Below, piece by piece: positions 1-8,700 of a stretch of 64,000 nt of DNA; position 1 is the first letter of the stretch, and every line of letters starts with the position of its first letter. The stretch is from an uncultured Rikenellaceae bacterium (GTDB lineage: Bacteria > Bacteroidota > Bacteroidia > Bacteroidales > Rikenellaceae): assembly GCA_910577285.1 (NCBI GenBank), contig CAJTLO010000001.1, positions 121,743 through 185,742 on the forward strand, given 5' to 3'. A model generated the notes under the pieces. That model was not told the DNA's origin, searched no databases, and saw only the letters and a list, made by a program, of their open reading frames with translations. The translations under genes were made by a program, and so were the position numbers.

Positions 1-19
1 GAAGCGGAGCCCCGGAGCG

Positions 20-727
20 TTATTCCAGGATGAAGCGCACGTTCACCGAGCAGTTGACCTTCATGTCCTGGAATTCGATTGCCGAACCCGCATCCTCGGT
101 TGCCATCTCCATTTTGGCCGAACGTGCCACCGGCATCGCGGAGTTGAAGTAGACCGTGCCTCCTCCGTAGTAGTTGTTGTCGTTGATCATGAACGCCTTG
201 CCGGCTTTCTGTCCGATGGCCTCGGCCAGGGTGTCGGCGCTGCGTCGTGCGCTCTTCATGGCTTCGGCGCGCAGTTCGAGCCGGATCTGTTCGATGTCGC
301 TGCGCGTGGCCTTGATGAGGTTCATGCGGGAGATGTCGATCGCGGCCAACGACTGGAATACCTTGCCCAGCGTGGCGGCATCGCCCACCTTCAGCACGTA
401 GTTCTTCTGCGTCTGTACCCGATCGCGGCGCAGCACGTAGCTCTTCAGGTCGCCCGACATGTCGCCTACCTGCAGATCCTTGTCCACGTCGATGCCGAGC
501 TTCTTCAGTTCGGCCACCATCCTGCGTTCCTGTTCGGCCACGGTGATCTTCCCGTTGCGGCTGTCGCTCTCGTCGATGGTGATTCCCACGTAGATTTCGT
601 CGGGCGTCACATCGCGTTCGGCACTCCCCGTTACGGAGATGTAGCTCGGATAGGTTTCGGTTTGCTGGGCGGATGCGGCCGTGGAGAGCACCAGCAGTCC
701 GGCGGCCATGAGAAGTAATTTTTTCAT
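20..727 (-). CDS. SIMPL (DUF541) domain periplasmic protein
   Basis: The product is 235 aa with a lysine-led signal peptide over residues 1-20, ending Ala-Ser-Ala before Gln21. The mature part fits the SIMPL/DUF541 family: an opening VTGSAERDVTPDEIYVGITI strand and a C-terminal segment with VNCSVNVRFILE. The start was placed at the ATG that opens the signal peptide; an upstream in-frame extension is basic and not signal-like. SIMPL proteins are exported proteins of unclear biochemical role, so function stays open. The gene runs leftward and no co-transcribed partner is visible before the window edge. Family assignment is fairly sure; no enzyme activity can be inferred. Confidence 0.8.
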   Translation of the reverse strand: MKKLLLMAAGLLVLSTAASAQQTETYPSYISVTGSAERDVTPDEIYVGITIDESDSRNGKITVAEQERRMVAELKKLGIDVDKDLQVGDMSGDLKSYVLRRDRVQTQKNYVLKVGDAATLGKVFQSLAAIDISRMNLIKATRSDIEQIRLELRAEAMKSARRSADTLAEAIGQKAGKAFMINDNNYYGGGTVYFNSAMPVARSAKMEMATEDAGSAIEFQDMKVNCSVNVRFILE

Positions 728-911
728 TTTCGTTTCTGTGTTTTGTTGGACTTTTACTCTATGGATGCAACGGCATTCCGTATTCCATAAATCGCGCCGG
801 ATTTTTCCGGAGCCTCCTTGCACGGGGTAAAGATGGGGAAAATTCCGGAGTGCAGGGAAACGGTCGGGCGTTTTTCTTCGCACCGGAGCATTTGCGGAGT
901 GCCGTCACCGG

Positions 912-990
912 TTCGTTGGCTTCGCCCGGGAGACGCACGTTCGGCAAAAGCGAACGCGCTTGCTTTTGCTCTGGCTAATTCGTATCTTTG
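912..990 (+). repeat. Promoter-linked hairpin repeat, single unit upstream of GT2
   Basis: One diverged unit of a dispersed family. A degenerate box TTCGTTGG (912-919) is followed 71 bp later by a perfect TATCTTTG (983-990). Between them lies a hairpin with arms GCAAAAGC and GCTTTTGC around 943-969. The same hairpin plus box recurs before pheT, and related units occur near 5.5, 23 and 51 kb. Confidence 0.8.
983..990 (+). promoter_or_regulatory. -7 promoter box TATCTTTG for the GT2/GT4 pair
   Basis: Exact match to the Bacteroidota TAnnTTTG element, 29 bp before the GT2 start codon. It is the end of a hairpin-containing repeat unit. No canonical TTTG -33 element is seen at 19-21 bp spacing. 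Confidence 0.7.
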
Positions 991-1019
991 GTGCGTAAGA
1001 CGAAGAACGGAGAGATACG

Positions 1020-1853
1020 ATGGCAGATACACCGAAAGTTACGCTGATAATTCCTTTTTATAACGGCCTCGACTGGCTGGAGATGATCTTTGTCGCCCTG
1101 GGGAAACAGACCTTCAAGGATTTCGAGGTGATCGTGGCGGACGACGGTTCGCGCGAGGAGGTGGTCCGGCGGTTGAAGGAGCTGATGGCCGTGCAGCCTT
1201 TTCCGGTCATTCACCTCTGGCAGGAGGATGAAGGGTTCCGGAAGAACCTGATGTTGAACAAGTGCGTGGTGCGCAGCCGGGCCGACTACCTGGTCTTTCT
1301 GGACGGCGACTGCATTCCCCATCGGAAATTCGTCGAGGAGCATTACCGGATGCGCCGCGAGGGGTACGCCCTGGCCGGAAGGCGGGTGGATCTGCCGGCC
1401 CGCATCTCGGAGAAGATGTCTTGCGGGAGGGTGGCCGCCCCGCATTTCGAGCGGCGGCTGACGCGCGAACTGCTGTGGGCCGGCATCTTTCGCGGGGAGA
1501 AGCGCATGGAGAACTGCATCCGCCTCACTTCGCCCTTCGTGCGGCGGTTTCTCCGTCAGCGCTATGCGGGCATCATCGGCTGCAACTTCTCCATATCCAA
1601 GTCCGACCTGCTCAAGGCCAACGGGTTCGACGAACGTTACGTCAACCCCGGAACGGGCGAGGATACCGACCTGGAGGACAGGCTGGGCCGCCTGGGTATC
1701 CGTCCGCTGGTGATGAACCATTGCATGGTCGTCTACCACAAACACCACAAGCGCCTCGATTACTTCAACGAACCCAACCGGCTCCTGTACCAGGAGAATA
1801 CCCGGAATCAGGTGGGCCGGACGCCCTACGGCATCGTGAAGGAGGAGCGGTAG
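1020..1853 (+). CDS. Glycosyltransferase family 2
   Basis: The 277-aa product is a GT-A fold glycosyltransferase. The N-terminus VTLIIPFYNGLDWLEMIF, the nucleotide-sugar acidic patch VADDGS and the metal-binding FLDGDC are typical of GT2. The C-terminal GTGEDTDLEDRLGRLGI resembles the galactosyltransferase-type (Glyco_transf_7C) motif. No membrane segment is seen, so it probably acts at the cytoplasmic face on lipopolysaccharide, capsule or a lipid-linked glycan. The stop lies 6 bp before a GT4 gene, so the two probably form an operon. Donor and acceptor cannot be read from sequence. Confidence 0.88.
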   Translation: MADTPKVTLIIPFYNGLDWLEMIFVALGKQTFKDFEVIVADDGSREEVVRRLKELMAVQPFPVIHLWQEDEGFRKNLMLNKCVVRSRADYLVFLDGDCIPHRKFVEEHYRMRREGYALAGRRVDLPARISEKMSCGRVAAPHFERRLTRELLWAGIFRGEKRMENCIRLTSPFVRRFLRQRYAGIIGCNFSISKSDLLKANGFDERYVNPGTGEDTDLEDRLGRLGIRPLVMNHCMVVYHKHHKRLDYFNEPNRLLYQENTRNQVGRTPYGIVKEER

Positions 1854-1859
1854 GGCGAT

Positions 1860-2972
1860 ATGGATGCACCGGGAAAACAGATGATCGTACTTCAACTCTT
1901 CGCTTCGGCCGGCTGGGGCGGGGGAGAACAGTATGTGTACGATTTGACGGAGCGCTTGCTGAAGGAGGGATACGGCGTGCGGCTGCTCTCGCGCGAGAGC
2001 GGAATCATCCGTCGGAAGACGGCGGCGCTGGGGGTGCCGCTCGTGCAGTTGCCGCTCAGGAGCCGTTTCGGTCCCTGCTCCGTACTGAAGGTGAAGCGTC
2101 TCATCGATTCCGAAGGGGTCGGTGTCGTCCATACCCATCAGTTCAAGGATACGTTCATCGCGCTCTTCGCCCGGGCCCTTTCCCGCAGGCGGCCGAAAGT
2201 GGTCTTTACGCGCCATCTGGTGCGGCCGGCGAAGACCAATTTCCTCTATTCGTATCTCTACCGCCGGACCGACCGGATCGTTTTCGTTTCGCACTTGGCG
2301 AAGGATGTTTTTCTTTCCGCTGCGCCGAAGATCGATGCGCGGAAGGTGGCGGTCGTCCACAACGCCATTCCCGTCGCCGTCCCGCACCGCACGCGGGACG
2401 TTTCGTTCAGGGAGCGGTACGGCATCGCCTCCGGAACGGCCGTGATCGCCTATGCCGGCCGACTCCATCCCGAGAAGGGGGTGGAGGTGCTGCTCGATGC
2501 CGCGGCCCTGCTGAAGGAGGAGGATTTCGTCCTCCTGGTCGCCGGATGCGGTACCCCGCTCTATGAACGGGAGCTGCGCGACCGGGTGCGTGCCGCGGGC
2601 CTTGAGGGAAAGGTGGTCTTCACGGGCTTCGTGGACGATGTGCCGTCGTTGATCCGTGAGGCCGACCTGGGGGTCGTGCCCACGGTGGCACGGGAGGCGT
2701 TCGGTCTTACGGTGCTCGAATTCATGCAGGCGGGCAAGGCTGTGATCACCACCGACAACGGGGCGCAGCCGGAGTTCGTTGATTCCGGTGTGAACGGCAT
2801 CCTCGTGCCGCCTGCCGACCCGCAGACCCTGGCCGATGCCATGCGACGGCTGGTGGAAGAACCGGCGTTGCGGGAGCGGCTCGGCGAGGCCGCCCGTAAA
2901 AAAGCGGAAGAAGACCTCTCGTATGAAGCCTTCTTCCGGAAAATCACCGCGATCTATCGCGACCGCGAGTAG
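1860..2972 (+). CDS. Glycosyltransferase family 4
   Basis: The 370-aa product has the two Rossmann-like halves of a GT-B enzyme. The N-terminus contains the glycine-rich GWGGGEQYV acceptor-side loop. The C-terminal half has AYAGRLHPEKGVEVLLDA and the EAFGLTVLEFMQAGKAVI segment, which carries the E-x7-E-like motif of GT4. It sits 6 bp after the GT2 gene. The pair most likely adds successive sugars to a cell-surface glycan; this is inference, since no wzx, wzy or sugar-nucleotide genes are nearby. Confidence 0.9.
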   Translation: MDAPGKQMIVLQLFASAGWGGGEQYVYDLTERLLKEGYGVRLLSRESGIIRRKTAALGVPLVQLPLRSRFGPCSVLKVKRLIDSEGVGVVHTHQFKDTFIALFARALSRRRPKVVFTRHLVRPAKTNFLYSYLYRRTDRIVFVSHLAKDVFLSAAPKIDARKVAVVHNAIPVAVPHRTRDVSFRERYGIASGTAVIAYAGRLHPEKGVEVLLDAAALLKEEDFVLLVAGCGTPLYERELRDRVRAAGLEGKVVFTGFVDDVPSLIREADLGVVPTVAREAFGLTVLEFMQAGKAVITTDNGAQPEFVDSGVNGILVPPADPQTLADAMRRLVEEPALRERLGEAARKKAEEDLSYEAFFRKITAIYRDRE

Positions 2973-2981
2973 GTTGCGCTC

Positions 2982-3884
2982 TTACCGGCCGAATATCCTT
3001 TGCCAGAAACTCCTCCGGCCCGATTCGGCGTTCAGTAGTTTTTTCGTCGTTTCGGCTGTCGCCGTCTCTCCGTCGGTGAGCACTCCGTTGCCGCGTGCGG
3101 TCATGAAGAGCGGGTCGATGAACTCCTTCTGAGCCATCATGTGGGGATGGAGGGCGGTGTCGCGGTTGGCGGCGTAGCGGTAGAGGCCCACGCGGACGCC
3201 GGAGCCCCCGCCGGGCAGTTCGCCCGCCAGTGCGATCGGCATGTCGGGATAGACCGTTTCGCCCGGGGCGACCAGTGCCGAGTCGCTTCGGAGGGTGTCG
3301 TAGCGTGCCTGCGTACCGTCGGCATGTTCGACGATGATCGTACCGCCTCCGGCCTGCTTCCGCTCCGCGTCATAGCCTTCCACGTAGATGACCGTCCCCT
3401 TGCGGATGGCGAACACCGGTTCGTTCCGTTCCGTAGAGAACTCCCACATGCGGAAACCGGCGATGTTGTCGCGGACCATGCCCGTCTCGGCGGGTGTGAG
3501 TGCGCGTACGGTCGTATGCTTGCCGGCGGCGACGGGCAGCCGGTAGACGAACTCCGCATCGGGTGTCGCATCGAGTCGGCCGTTGATCCAGTCCCACGAA
3601 TAATCGGCTTCGACGGGGCGCGAGGCATCCTGCGGCGCGAGCGAGAAGATCTCCCCGCCGGGTGCACGGAGGGTCGCGATTGCGGTGGCCTCGCCGCTTC
3701 CCGCATGGTTGCGGATGTCGGTCGTCTTCAGACGGACGGTAAAGGTGCCGAAGCCGTCGACGGCGGCATCGAACAGGAGCGAGTTGTCCGCGGCGCTGCG
3801 GGCCGTCACCTCCACCGAGGGTTTCTGTGCGGCGAGCGGTAGCGCCGACAGCAGAAGCGCTGCGGCAATGGTTGCTTTTTTCAT
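2982..3884 (-). CDS. Secreted LytM/M23-like protein lacking the metal site
   Basis: The product is 300 aa with a signal peptide at residues 1-19 (cleavage after LAA). The N-terminal half is a beta-rich domain. The second half follows the M23/LytM pattern: GTVIYVEGY, GGTIIVEHADGT, a V-x2-G-E-T-V segment, then GSGVRVGLYRY. In active M23 peptidases the last motif is HLHFE; here both histidines are absent, so zinc binding and hydrolysis are unlikely. It is convergent with the GT4 gene (10 bp apart) and lies 14 bp downstream of rlmD on the same strand. The M23 relation is an inference from pattern, not a database hit. Confidence 0.65.
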   Translation of the reverse strand: MKKATIAAALLLSALPLAAQKPSVEVTARSAADNSLLFDAAVDGFGTFTVRLKTTDIRNHAGSGEATAIATLRAPGGEIFSLAPQDASRPVEADYSWDWINGRLDATPDAEFVYRLPVAAGKHTTVRALTPAETGMVRDNIAGFRMWEFSTERNEPVFAIRKGTVIYVEGYDAERKQAGGGTIIVEHADGTQARYDTLRSDSALVAPGETVYPDMPIALAGELPGGGSGVRVGLYRYAANRDTALHPHMMAQKEFIDPLFMTARGNGVLTDGETATAETTKKLLNAESGRRSFWQRIFGR

Positions 3885-3897
3885 CACGGTATCTGTT

Positions 3898-5313
3898 TTA
3901 GTCGGTATTCCTGTCGAGGCGGACGACATTCTCCACGTGATGCGTGTGGGGGAACATGTCCACCGGTTGTACGGCACTCACGCCGTACATCGGGGCGAGC
4001 AGGGCCAGGTCGCGGGCCTGCGTCGCAGGATTGCAGCTTACGTAGACGATGCGTCGGGGGGCCGCCCGCTTGATGGTCTCCAGGACATCTTCGTGCACTC
4101 CGGCCCGCGGCGGGTCGAGGATCACCACGTCGGGCCTGCCGTGGCGGGCGATGAAGGCGTCGTCGAGCACGTCTTTCATGTCGCCCGCGAAGAAAGCGGT
4201 GTTGTCGATGCCGTTGAGCAGGGAGTTGTGTTTGGCGTCCTCGATGGCCTCCGGGACGTATTCGATGCCCACCACCCGCCGGCAACTGCGGGCCACGAAG
4301 TTGGCGATCGTGCCGGTCCCCGTGTAGAGGTCGTAGAGGATTTCGGAGCCTGTGAGCTCCGCGAAATCGCGGGCCACCTTGTAGAGTTCGTAGGCTTGGG
4401 CCGAGTTGGTCTGGTAGAACGATTTCGGTCCTATCTTGAAGCGGAGGCCCTCCATCTCTTCGTAAATATGGTCGCGTCCGCTCCACAGCCGGGCGTCGAT
4501 GTCGCCCGTCGAGTCGTTCAGCTTCGTATTGACCATGTACATCAGCGAGGTGATCTGCGGGAAGCGCTCTTTCAGGTGGTCGAGCAGGGCGCCGATGCGG
4601 GCGCGGTCCTCTTCGCCGAAGACGACGATCACCATCACCTCTCCTGTGGAGGAGGTGCGTATCACCAGGTTGCGCAGCAACCCGCGGTGTTCGCGGATGT
4701 CGTAGAAACTGTATCCCTGCTCCAGACAGAACCGTTTGGTCTCGAGCCGGATCTCGCCCGACGGAGCCGGTTGCAGCCAGCATTCGCGGATGTCGAGCAC
4801 CTTGTCGAACTTGCCGGGGATGTGGAAGCCCAGGGCGGCGCCCGCCTCGATGTCGCCGCCACGGGCGATCTCTTCGTAGGTCATCCAGCGGCGCGGAGCG
4901 AAGGTGAATTCGAGTTTGTTGCGGTAGCGTACCGTCTGCGCCGAGCCGACGATGGGCGAGAGCGGCGGAAGCGCCACCTTGCCTATCCGGGTGAGCTGGT
5001 CGCGCACCTGTTCCTCTTTGAAGCGGAGCTGTTCGGCGTAGGGGAGGTTCTGCCATTTGCACCCTCCGCACACGCCGAAGTGTTCGCAGAAGGGCTCTTC
5101 GCGCAGCGGCGACCGGCGGATGTAACGGACCACCGTCCCCTCCATGAAACGTCTGCGCCGGTTGCGTATCTGTACGTCCACCACGTCGCCCGGAACGGTG
5201 AGCGGTACGAAAACGACGATGTCGTTGTATTTGCCCATGGCCTTGCCCTCGGCGGCCAGGGTGGTTATCTCCAGCCCCTCGATCAGGGGCAGCTCTTTTC
5301 TCTTTCTTGCCAC
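3898..5313 (-). CDS. rlmD: 23S rRNA (uracil-1939-C5)-methyltransferase RlmD
   Basis: The product (471 aa) is a SAM-dependent RNA m5U methyltransferase of the RumA/TrmA family. It has an N-terminal TRAM domain (about residues 1-65), then the 4Fe-4S cysteines in FCEHFGVCGGCKWQ, the SAM-binding region around LYDLYTGTGTIANFVA, LDPPRAGVHEDV, and the catalytic-cysteine motif VSCNPATQARDL. Length fits the family. RlmD and RlmCD/TrmA paralogues can be confused, but the Fe-S motif and TRAM domain favour RlmD. It may be co-transcribed with the downstream LytM-like gene (14-bp gap). Confidence 0.9.
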   Translation of the reverse strand: MARKRKELPLIEGLEITTLAAEGKAMGKYNDIVVFVPLTVPGDVVDVQIRNRRRRFMEGTVVRYIRRSPLREEPFCEHFGVCGGCKWQNLPYAEQLRFKEEQVRDQLTRIGKVALPPLSPIVGSAQTVRYRNKLEFTFAPRRWMTYEEIARGGDIEAGAALGFHIPGKFDKVLDIRECWLQPAPSGEIRLETKRFCLEQGYSFYDIREHRGLLRNLVIRTSSTGEVMVIVVFGEEDRARIGALLDHLKERFPQITSLMYMVNTKLNDSTGDIDARLWSGRDHIYEEMEGLRFKIGPKSFYQTNSAQAYELYKVARDFAELTGSEILYDLYTGTGTIANFVARSCRRVVGIEYVPEAIEDAKHNSLLNGIDNTAFFAGDMKDVLDDAFIARHGRPDVVILDPPRAGVHEDVLETIKRAAPRRIVYVSCNPATQARDLALLAPMYGVSAVQPVDMFPHTHHVENVVRLDRNTD

Positions 5314-5359
5314 GTGTCTGAAAATAAAGTCTGGCCGGACCTTTCCCGGTCGGCGCTGA

Positions 5360-5367
5360 CAAATTTA
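5360..5367 (-). promoter_or_regulatory. -7 box TAAATTTG for rlmD
   Basis: Read on the minus strand it is TAAATTTG, 46 bp upstream of the rlmD start codon, and matches TAnnTTTG exactly. The -33 element is not clear. Confidence 0.55.
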
Positions 5368-5550
5368 GCCAAAAATCCGGTTTTATCCTTAAGGGTGCCC
5401 GGAAAGTAGGGGAAAGGGGGCGTCCCGCCGTGCGGGGCGATGTGGGGGCTGTTCCGGTGGAACGGGGGATTCCGGCCGGTGTGCGGTGTTCGGCGTGTGC
5501 TTTCGGGTTTCGTCGGATATGCGGTCTTGACTGCGTCTTGGATACTTCGG

Positions 5551-5952
5551 TTTTGCACTCGACTTTTCGTCTCGTTGGCTTCGCCTTGGATACTTCGGTC
5601 TCGGCAAAATCCGAATGCTATTCGGTTTTGCACTCGACTTTCCGTCTCGTTGACTTCGTCTTAGCTACTTCGGTCTCGGCAAAATCCGAATGCTATTCGG
5701 TTTTGCGCTCGACTTTTCGTCTCGTTGGCTTCGCCTTGGATACTTCGGTCTCGGCAAAATCCGAATGCTATTCGGTTTTGCACTCGACTTTCCGTCTCGT
5801 TGACTTCGTCTTAGCTACTTCGGTCTCGGCAAAATCCGAATGCTATTCGGTTTTGCGCTCGACTTTCCGTCTCGTTGACTTCGTCTTAGCTACTTCGGTC
5901 TCGGCAAAATCCGAATGCTATTCGGTTTTGCGCTCGACTTTCCGTATCTTTG
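5551..5952 (+). repeat. Tandem array of five 75-bp hairpin/promoter-box units plus a partial unit
   Basis: Units begin with TTTTGCRCTCGACTT at 5551, 5626, 5701, 5776 and 5851, exactly 75 bp apart; a sixth partial unit starts at 5926. Each contains a near-palindromic hairpin with arms GCAAAATCCGAAT and ATTCGGTTTTGC. Copies alternate between two subtypes (TTGGCTTCGCCTTGGATAC and TTGACTTCGTCTTAGCTAC). Inner units carry a decayed box TCTCGTTG; only the last has the perfect TATCTTTG (5945-5952), facing the MBL hydrolase gene. Because 75 is a multiple of three the array reads as an open 25-residue repeat, which is not evidence of coding. Confidence 0.93.
5945..5952 (+). promoter_or_regulatory. -7 box TATCTTTG ending the repeat array
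   Basis: Exact TAnnTTTG match in the final partial repeat unit. It lies 132 bp before the MBL-fold hydrolase start, implying a long 5' leader if used. Confidence 0.55.
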
Positions 5953-6084
5953 CTCGGAAGAACGGTTTCAGCCCTTCCGACCGGACTGCCTGCTCTCGTT
6001 CCCGGTCCGGTGAACGGGGCGCCGGTATTGCCGGGGAGCGATCGGAGTCGGAACGGGCCGACCGGAAAATTAATACGAGAGGAG

Positions 6085-6750
6085 ATGAAGATAGCCAGAC
6101 TGACATTCAATCCGTTTCAGGAGAACACATACGTCCTGTGGGACGAAACCGGCGAGGCCGTCGTGGTCGATGCCGGCAACTATACGTCCAAGGAAACCGA
6201 GGCGCTGCGCGGTTTCATCGAAGAGAAGGGGCTGCGTCCCGTCCTTGCGGTGAATACCCACGGCCATGTGGACCATATGCTCGGCGTGCAGGCCGTCAAG
6301 GAGCTTTACGGGATTCCTTTCGCCCTGCATCCCGACGACGGATTCCTGATAGAGTCCGCCCCCATGCACGGCAAGATGTACGGTTTCCGGGTGGAGGCCG
6401 TTCCCGCCGTGGAGCGCACCCTCGCCCACGGCGACGAGGTGGCGTTCGGCCGCACGCGGTTGCAGGTGATCCACACCCCCGGCCACACCCCCGGCCATGT
6501 GTGTCTCTTCCTGCCCGAGGAGAAGATCCTGCTCACGGGCGATACCCTTTTCCGGGAGAGCATCGGACGTACCGATCTGCCCGGCGGCGATTACGGCTGG
6601 ATCATGAAGAGCATCATCGACCGCATCCTGCCCTTAGGCGAGGAGGTAAGCCTCTATCCCGGTCACGGCGGGGAGAGCACGCTGGGGCATGAGATGCTCT
6701 ACAATCCCTTCATTACCGAGGTGCTGGAGGGGGATGTGAGACCGGAGTAG
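6085..6750 (+). CDS. MBL-fold metallo-hydrolase (glyoxalase II-like)
   Basis: The 221-aa product has the metallo-beta-lactamase signature NTHGHVDH (His59, His61, Asp63, His64). Further metal ligands are HTPGHTPGHVCL and the C-terminal YPGHGGES. It fits the short, single-domain glyoxalase II-like group of soluble thioester or metabolite hydrolases. The start was chosen at the ATG after GAGAGGAG, a plausible ribosome site; the upstream in-frame extension has no domain content. The gene stands downstream of the 75-bp repeat array and 88 bp before trmD. The substrate is not predictable. Confidence 0.88.
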   Translation: MKIARLTFNPFQENTYVLWDETGEAVVVDAGNYTSKETEALRGFIEEKGLRPVLAVNTHGHVDHMLGVQAVKELYGIPFALHPDDGFLIESAPMHGKMYGFRVEAVPAVERTLAHGDEVAFGRTRLQVIHTPGHTPGHVCLFLPEEKILLTGDTLFRESIGRTDLPGGDYGWIMKSIIDRILPLGEEVSLYPGHGGESTLGHEMLYNPFITEVLEGDVRPE

Positions 6751-6838
6751 CCGTCGGTCCCGCTTTTGGGGCGGAAAGGATTTCCGTCCGGTTTTTTGCC
6801 GCGGACGCGTGTCTGCGGCGTTAGCGAACACAGAAGTT

Positions 6839-7534
6839 ATGCGCATAGATATATTGACCGTCGTTCCGGAGTTGCTCGTCTCTCCGCTCAACGAATCCAT
6901 CCTCAAGCGGGCTCAGAAAGCGGGGCTGGTGGAGATCGTGGTACACAACATCCGGGACTGGGCGACCGACAAGCACCGCCATGTGGACGACTATCCCTTC
7001 GGCGGCGAGGCGGGCATGGTAATGAAGCCCGAGCCGGTTTTCCGACTCATTTCCCACCTGAAGTCCGAGCGGCACTACGACGAGATCATCTTTACTTCGC
7101 CCGACGGGGTGCGGTACGATCAGCGGGAGGCCAACCGCCTCTCGACGCTGGGCAACATCATCATTCTTTGCGGCCACTACAAAGGGCTCGACCACCGCAT
7201 CCGCGAACACCTGGTAACGCGCGAGATCTCCATCGGCGATTATGTGCTCACCGGGGGCGAGCTCGCCGCGGCGGTCATTGCCGACAGCGTGGTGAGGCTC
7301 TTGCCGGGGGCGATAGGCGATGAAGAGTCGGCCCTGACCGACTCGTTCCAGGACGGCCTGCTGGCGCCGCCCGTCTACACCCGTCCGGCGGAGTTCAACG
7401 GTTGGGCGGTCCCGGAGGTGCTGCTTTCGGGGCACGAGGCCCGCATAGAGGCGTGGAAGGAGGAGCAGGCGATCGAGCGTACGCGCCGGTTGAGGCCCGA
7501 TCTGCTCGAAGAAACGGGAGGAGGAGAGCGATGA
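6839..7534 (+). CDS. trmD: tRNA (guanine-37-N1)-methyltransferase TrmD
   Basis: The product (231 aa) is the SPOUT-class TrmD that methylates G37 of tRNAs reading CNN codons and prevents +1 frameshifting. Visible hallmarks are the N-terminal MRIDILTVVPELL, HRHVDDYPFGGEAGMVMKPE, CGHYKGLDHRI in the knot, and the trefoil-knot motif DYVLTGGELAAAVI. The start is the ATG opening MRIDIL; ten residues upstream are not conserved in the family. Its stop overlaps the lpxB start (ATGA), so the two are translationally coupled. Confidence 0.95.
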   Translation: MRIDILTVVPELLVSPLNESILKRAQKAGLVEIVVHNIRDWATDKHRHVDDYPFGGEAGMVMKPEPVFRLISHLKSERHYDEIIFTSPDGVRYDQREANRLSTLGNIIILCGHYKGLDHRIREHLVTREISIGDYVLTGGELAAAVIADSVVRLLPGAIGDEESALTDSFQDGLLAPPVYTRPAEFNGWAVPEVLLSGHEARIEAWKEEQAIERTRRLRPDLLEETGGGER

Positions 7535-8700
7535 GATACTACCTGATTGCCGGCGAAGCCTCCGGCGACCTGCACGGTTCCAACCTGATGAAAGGGTTGC
7601 TCCGGAACGATCCCCAGGCGGAGTTCCGCTTCTGGGGCGGCGACCTGATGGCGGCTGTGGGCGGTCGCGACCGCCTCGCCAAACATTACCGCGACGCCTC
7701 CTTTTTCGGTATCGGCGAGATCGTCCGCCGGCTGCCCACGGTACTCTCCCAGATAGGGGAGTGCAAGCGCGATATCGCCGCCTATGCGCCCGACGTGCTG
7801 ATCCTCATCGATTATCCGGGATTCAACTTCCGGATGGCGAAGTTCGCCCACGAGCGCGGGATCCGGGTCTTTTACTACATTTCGCCCAAGGTGTGGGCGT
7901 GGAAGGAGCACCGTGTGGAGCGGATTCGTCGCTATGTCGACAAGCTCTTCATCATTTTCCCCTTCGAGGTGGCCTATTTCGCCGGCAAGGGGATCGATGC
8001 GGTGTACGAGGGCAATCCGCTGATGGATGCCGTGGCCGAACGGTGTGCGGCGATGCCCCCGCGGGAGGAGTTCCTGCAGGCGAACGGTTTGGGCGGGCGG
8101 CCCGTCATCGCGTTGCTGGCCGGCAGCCGGCGCAGCGAGGTGCGCAACAACCTGCCTTTCATGACGGCCCTGGCCGAGTTGATGCCGGAGTACGATTTCG
8201 TGCTTGCGGCGGTACCGTGGCTCGGTACGGAGCTGTATGCGGAGCTGCTGGCCGGCAGCCGCATCGTGTGTCTGTACGACAAGACCTACGAGGTCGTCCG
8301 TTATGCCGATGCGGCGGTGGTCACTTCGGGGACGGCGACGCTGGAGACGGCGTTGATCGGCACGCCGGAGGTGGTGTGCTACCGCACCGATGCACTGACC
8401 GTGTGGGCCGGCCGGCGGTTGCTGAAGATACCTTACATCTCGTTGGTGAACCTGGTGATGGACCGCGAGATCGTGAAAGAGCTTATCCAGCAGGATATGA
8501 CGCCGGAGCGTGCCGCGGCCGAGCTGCGGACCATTCTGCCCGGCGGTGCGCAGCGCGAACGCATGTTGGCCGACTACGGCAGCCTGCGCGAGAGGATAGG
8601 GGGGCCCGGCGCTTCGGAGCGGGTGGCTGCCCGGATGGTGGAATTGCTGCGCGGGGGCGGAGATTCCCTTCGTGGAAACGATAACGGTGCGAAGCGATGA
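7531..8700 (+). CDS. lpxB: Lipid-A-disaccharide synthase LpxB
   Basis: The 389-aa protein is a GT19 GT-B enzyme that joins UDP-2,3-diacylglucosamine and lipid X to form the lipid A disaccharide at the inner membrane. Family motifs are YYLIAGEASGDLHGSNLM at the N-terminus, VLILIDYPGFNFRMAKFA, YYISPKVWAWKEHR, LLAGSRRSEVRNNLP and SGTATLETALIGTPEVV. It begins inside the trmD stop codon and its own TGA overlaps the next ATG. This shows a Gram-negative envelope. The FAH-family gene after it is a tightly coupled partner. Confidence 0.96.
   Translation: MRYYLIAGEASGDLHGSNLMKGLLRNDPQAEFRFWGGDLMAAVGGRDRLAKHYRDASFFGIGEIVRRLPTVLSQIGECKRDIAAYAPDVLILIDYPGFNFRMAKFAHERGIRVFYYISPKVWAWKEHRVERIRRYVDKLFIIFPFEVAYFAGKGIDAVYEGNPLMDAVAERCAAMPPREEFLQANGLGGRPVIALLAGSRRSEVRNNLPFMTALAELMPEYDFVLAAVPWLGTELYAELLAGSRIVCLYDKTYEVVRYADAAVVTSGTATLETALIGTPEVVCYRTDALTVWAGRRLLKIPYISLVNLVMDREIVKELIQQDMTPERAAAELRTILPGGAQRERMLADYGSLRERIGGPGASERVAARMVELLRGGGDSLRGNDNGAKR

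Noticed and set aside
5551..5952. CRISPR array
   Set aside because: Units are contiguous with no unique spacers and no cas genes occur in the window.
5430..6692. Open frame reading through the 75-bp array with a 25-residue peptide repeat
   Set aside because: 75 is a multiple of three, so any stop-free frame stays open through the array. The frame continues antisense-like into the MBL gene out of frame, and the repeat is explained by hairpins and promoter boxes.
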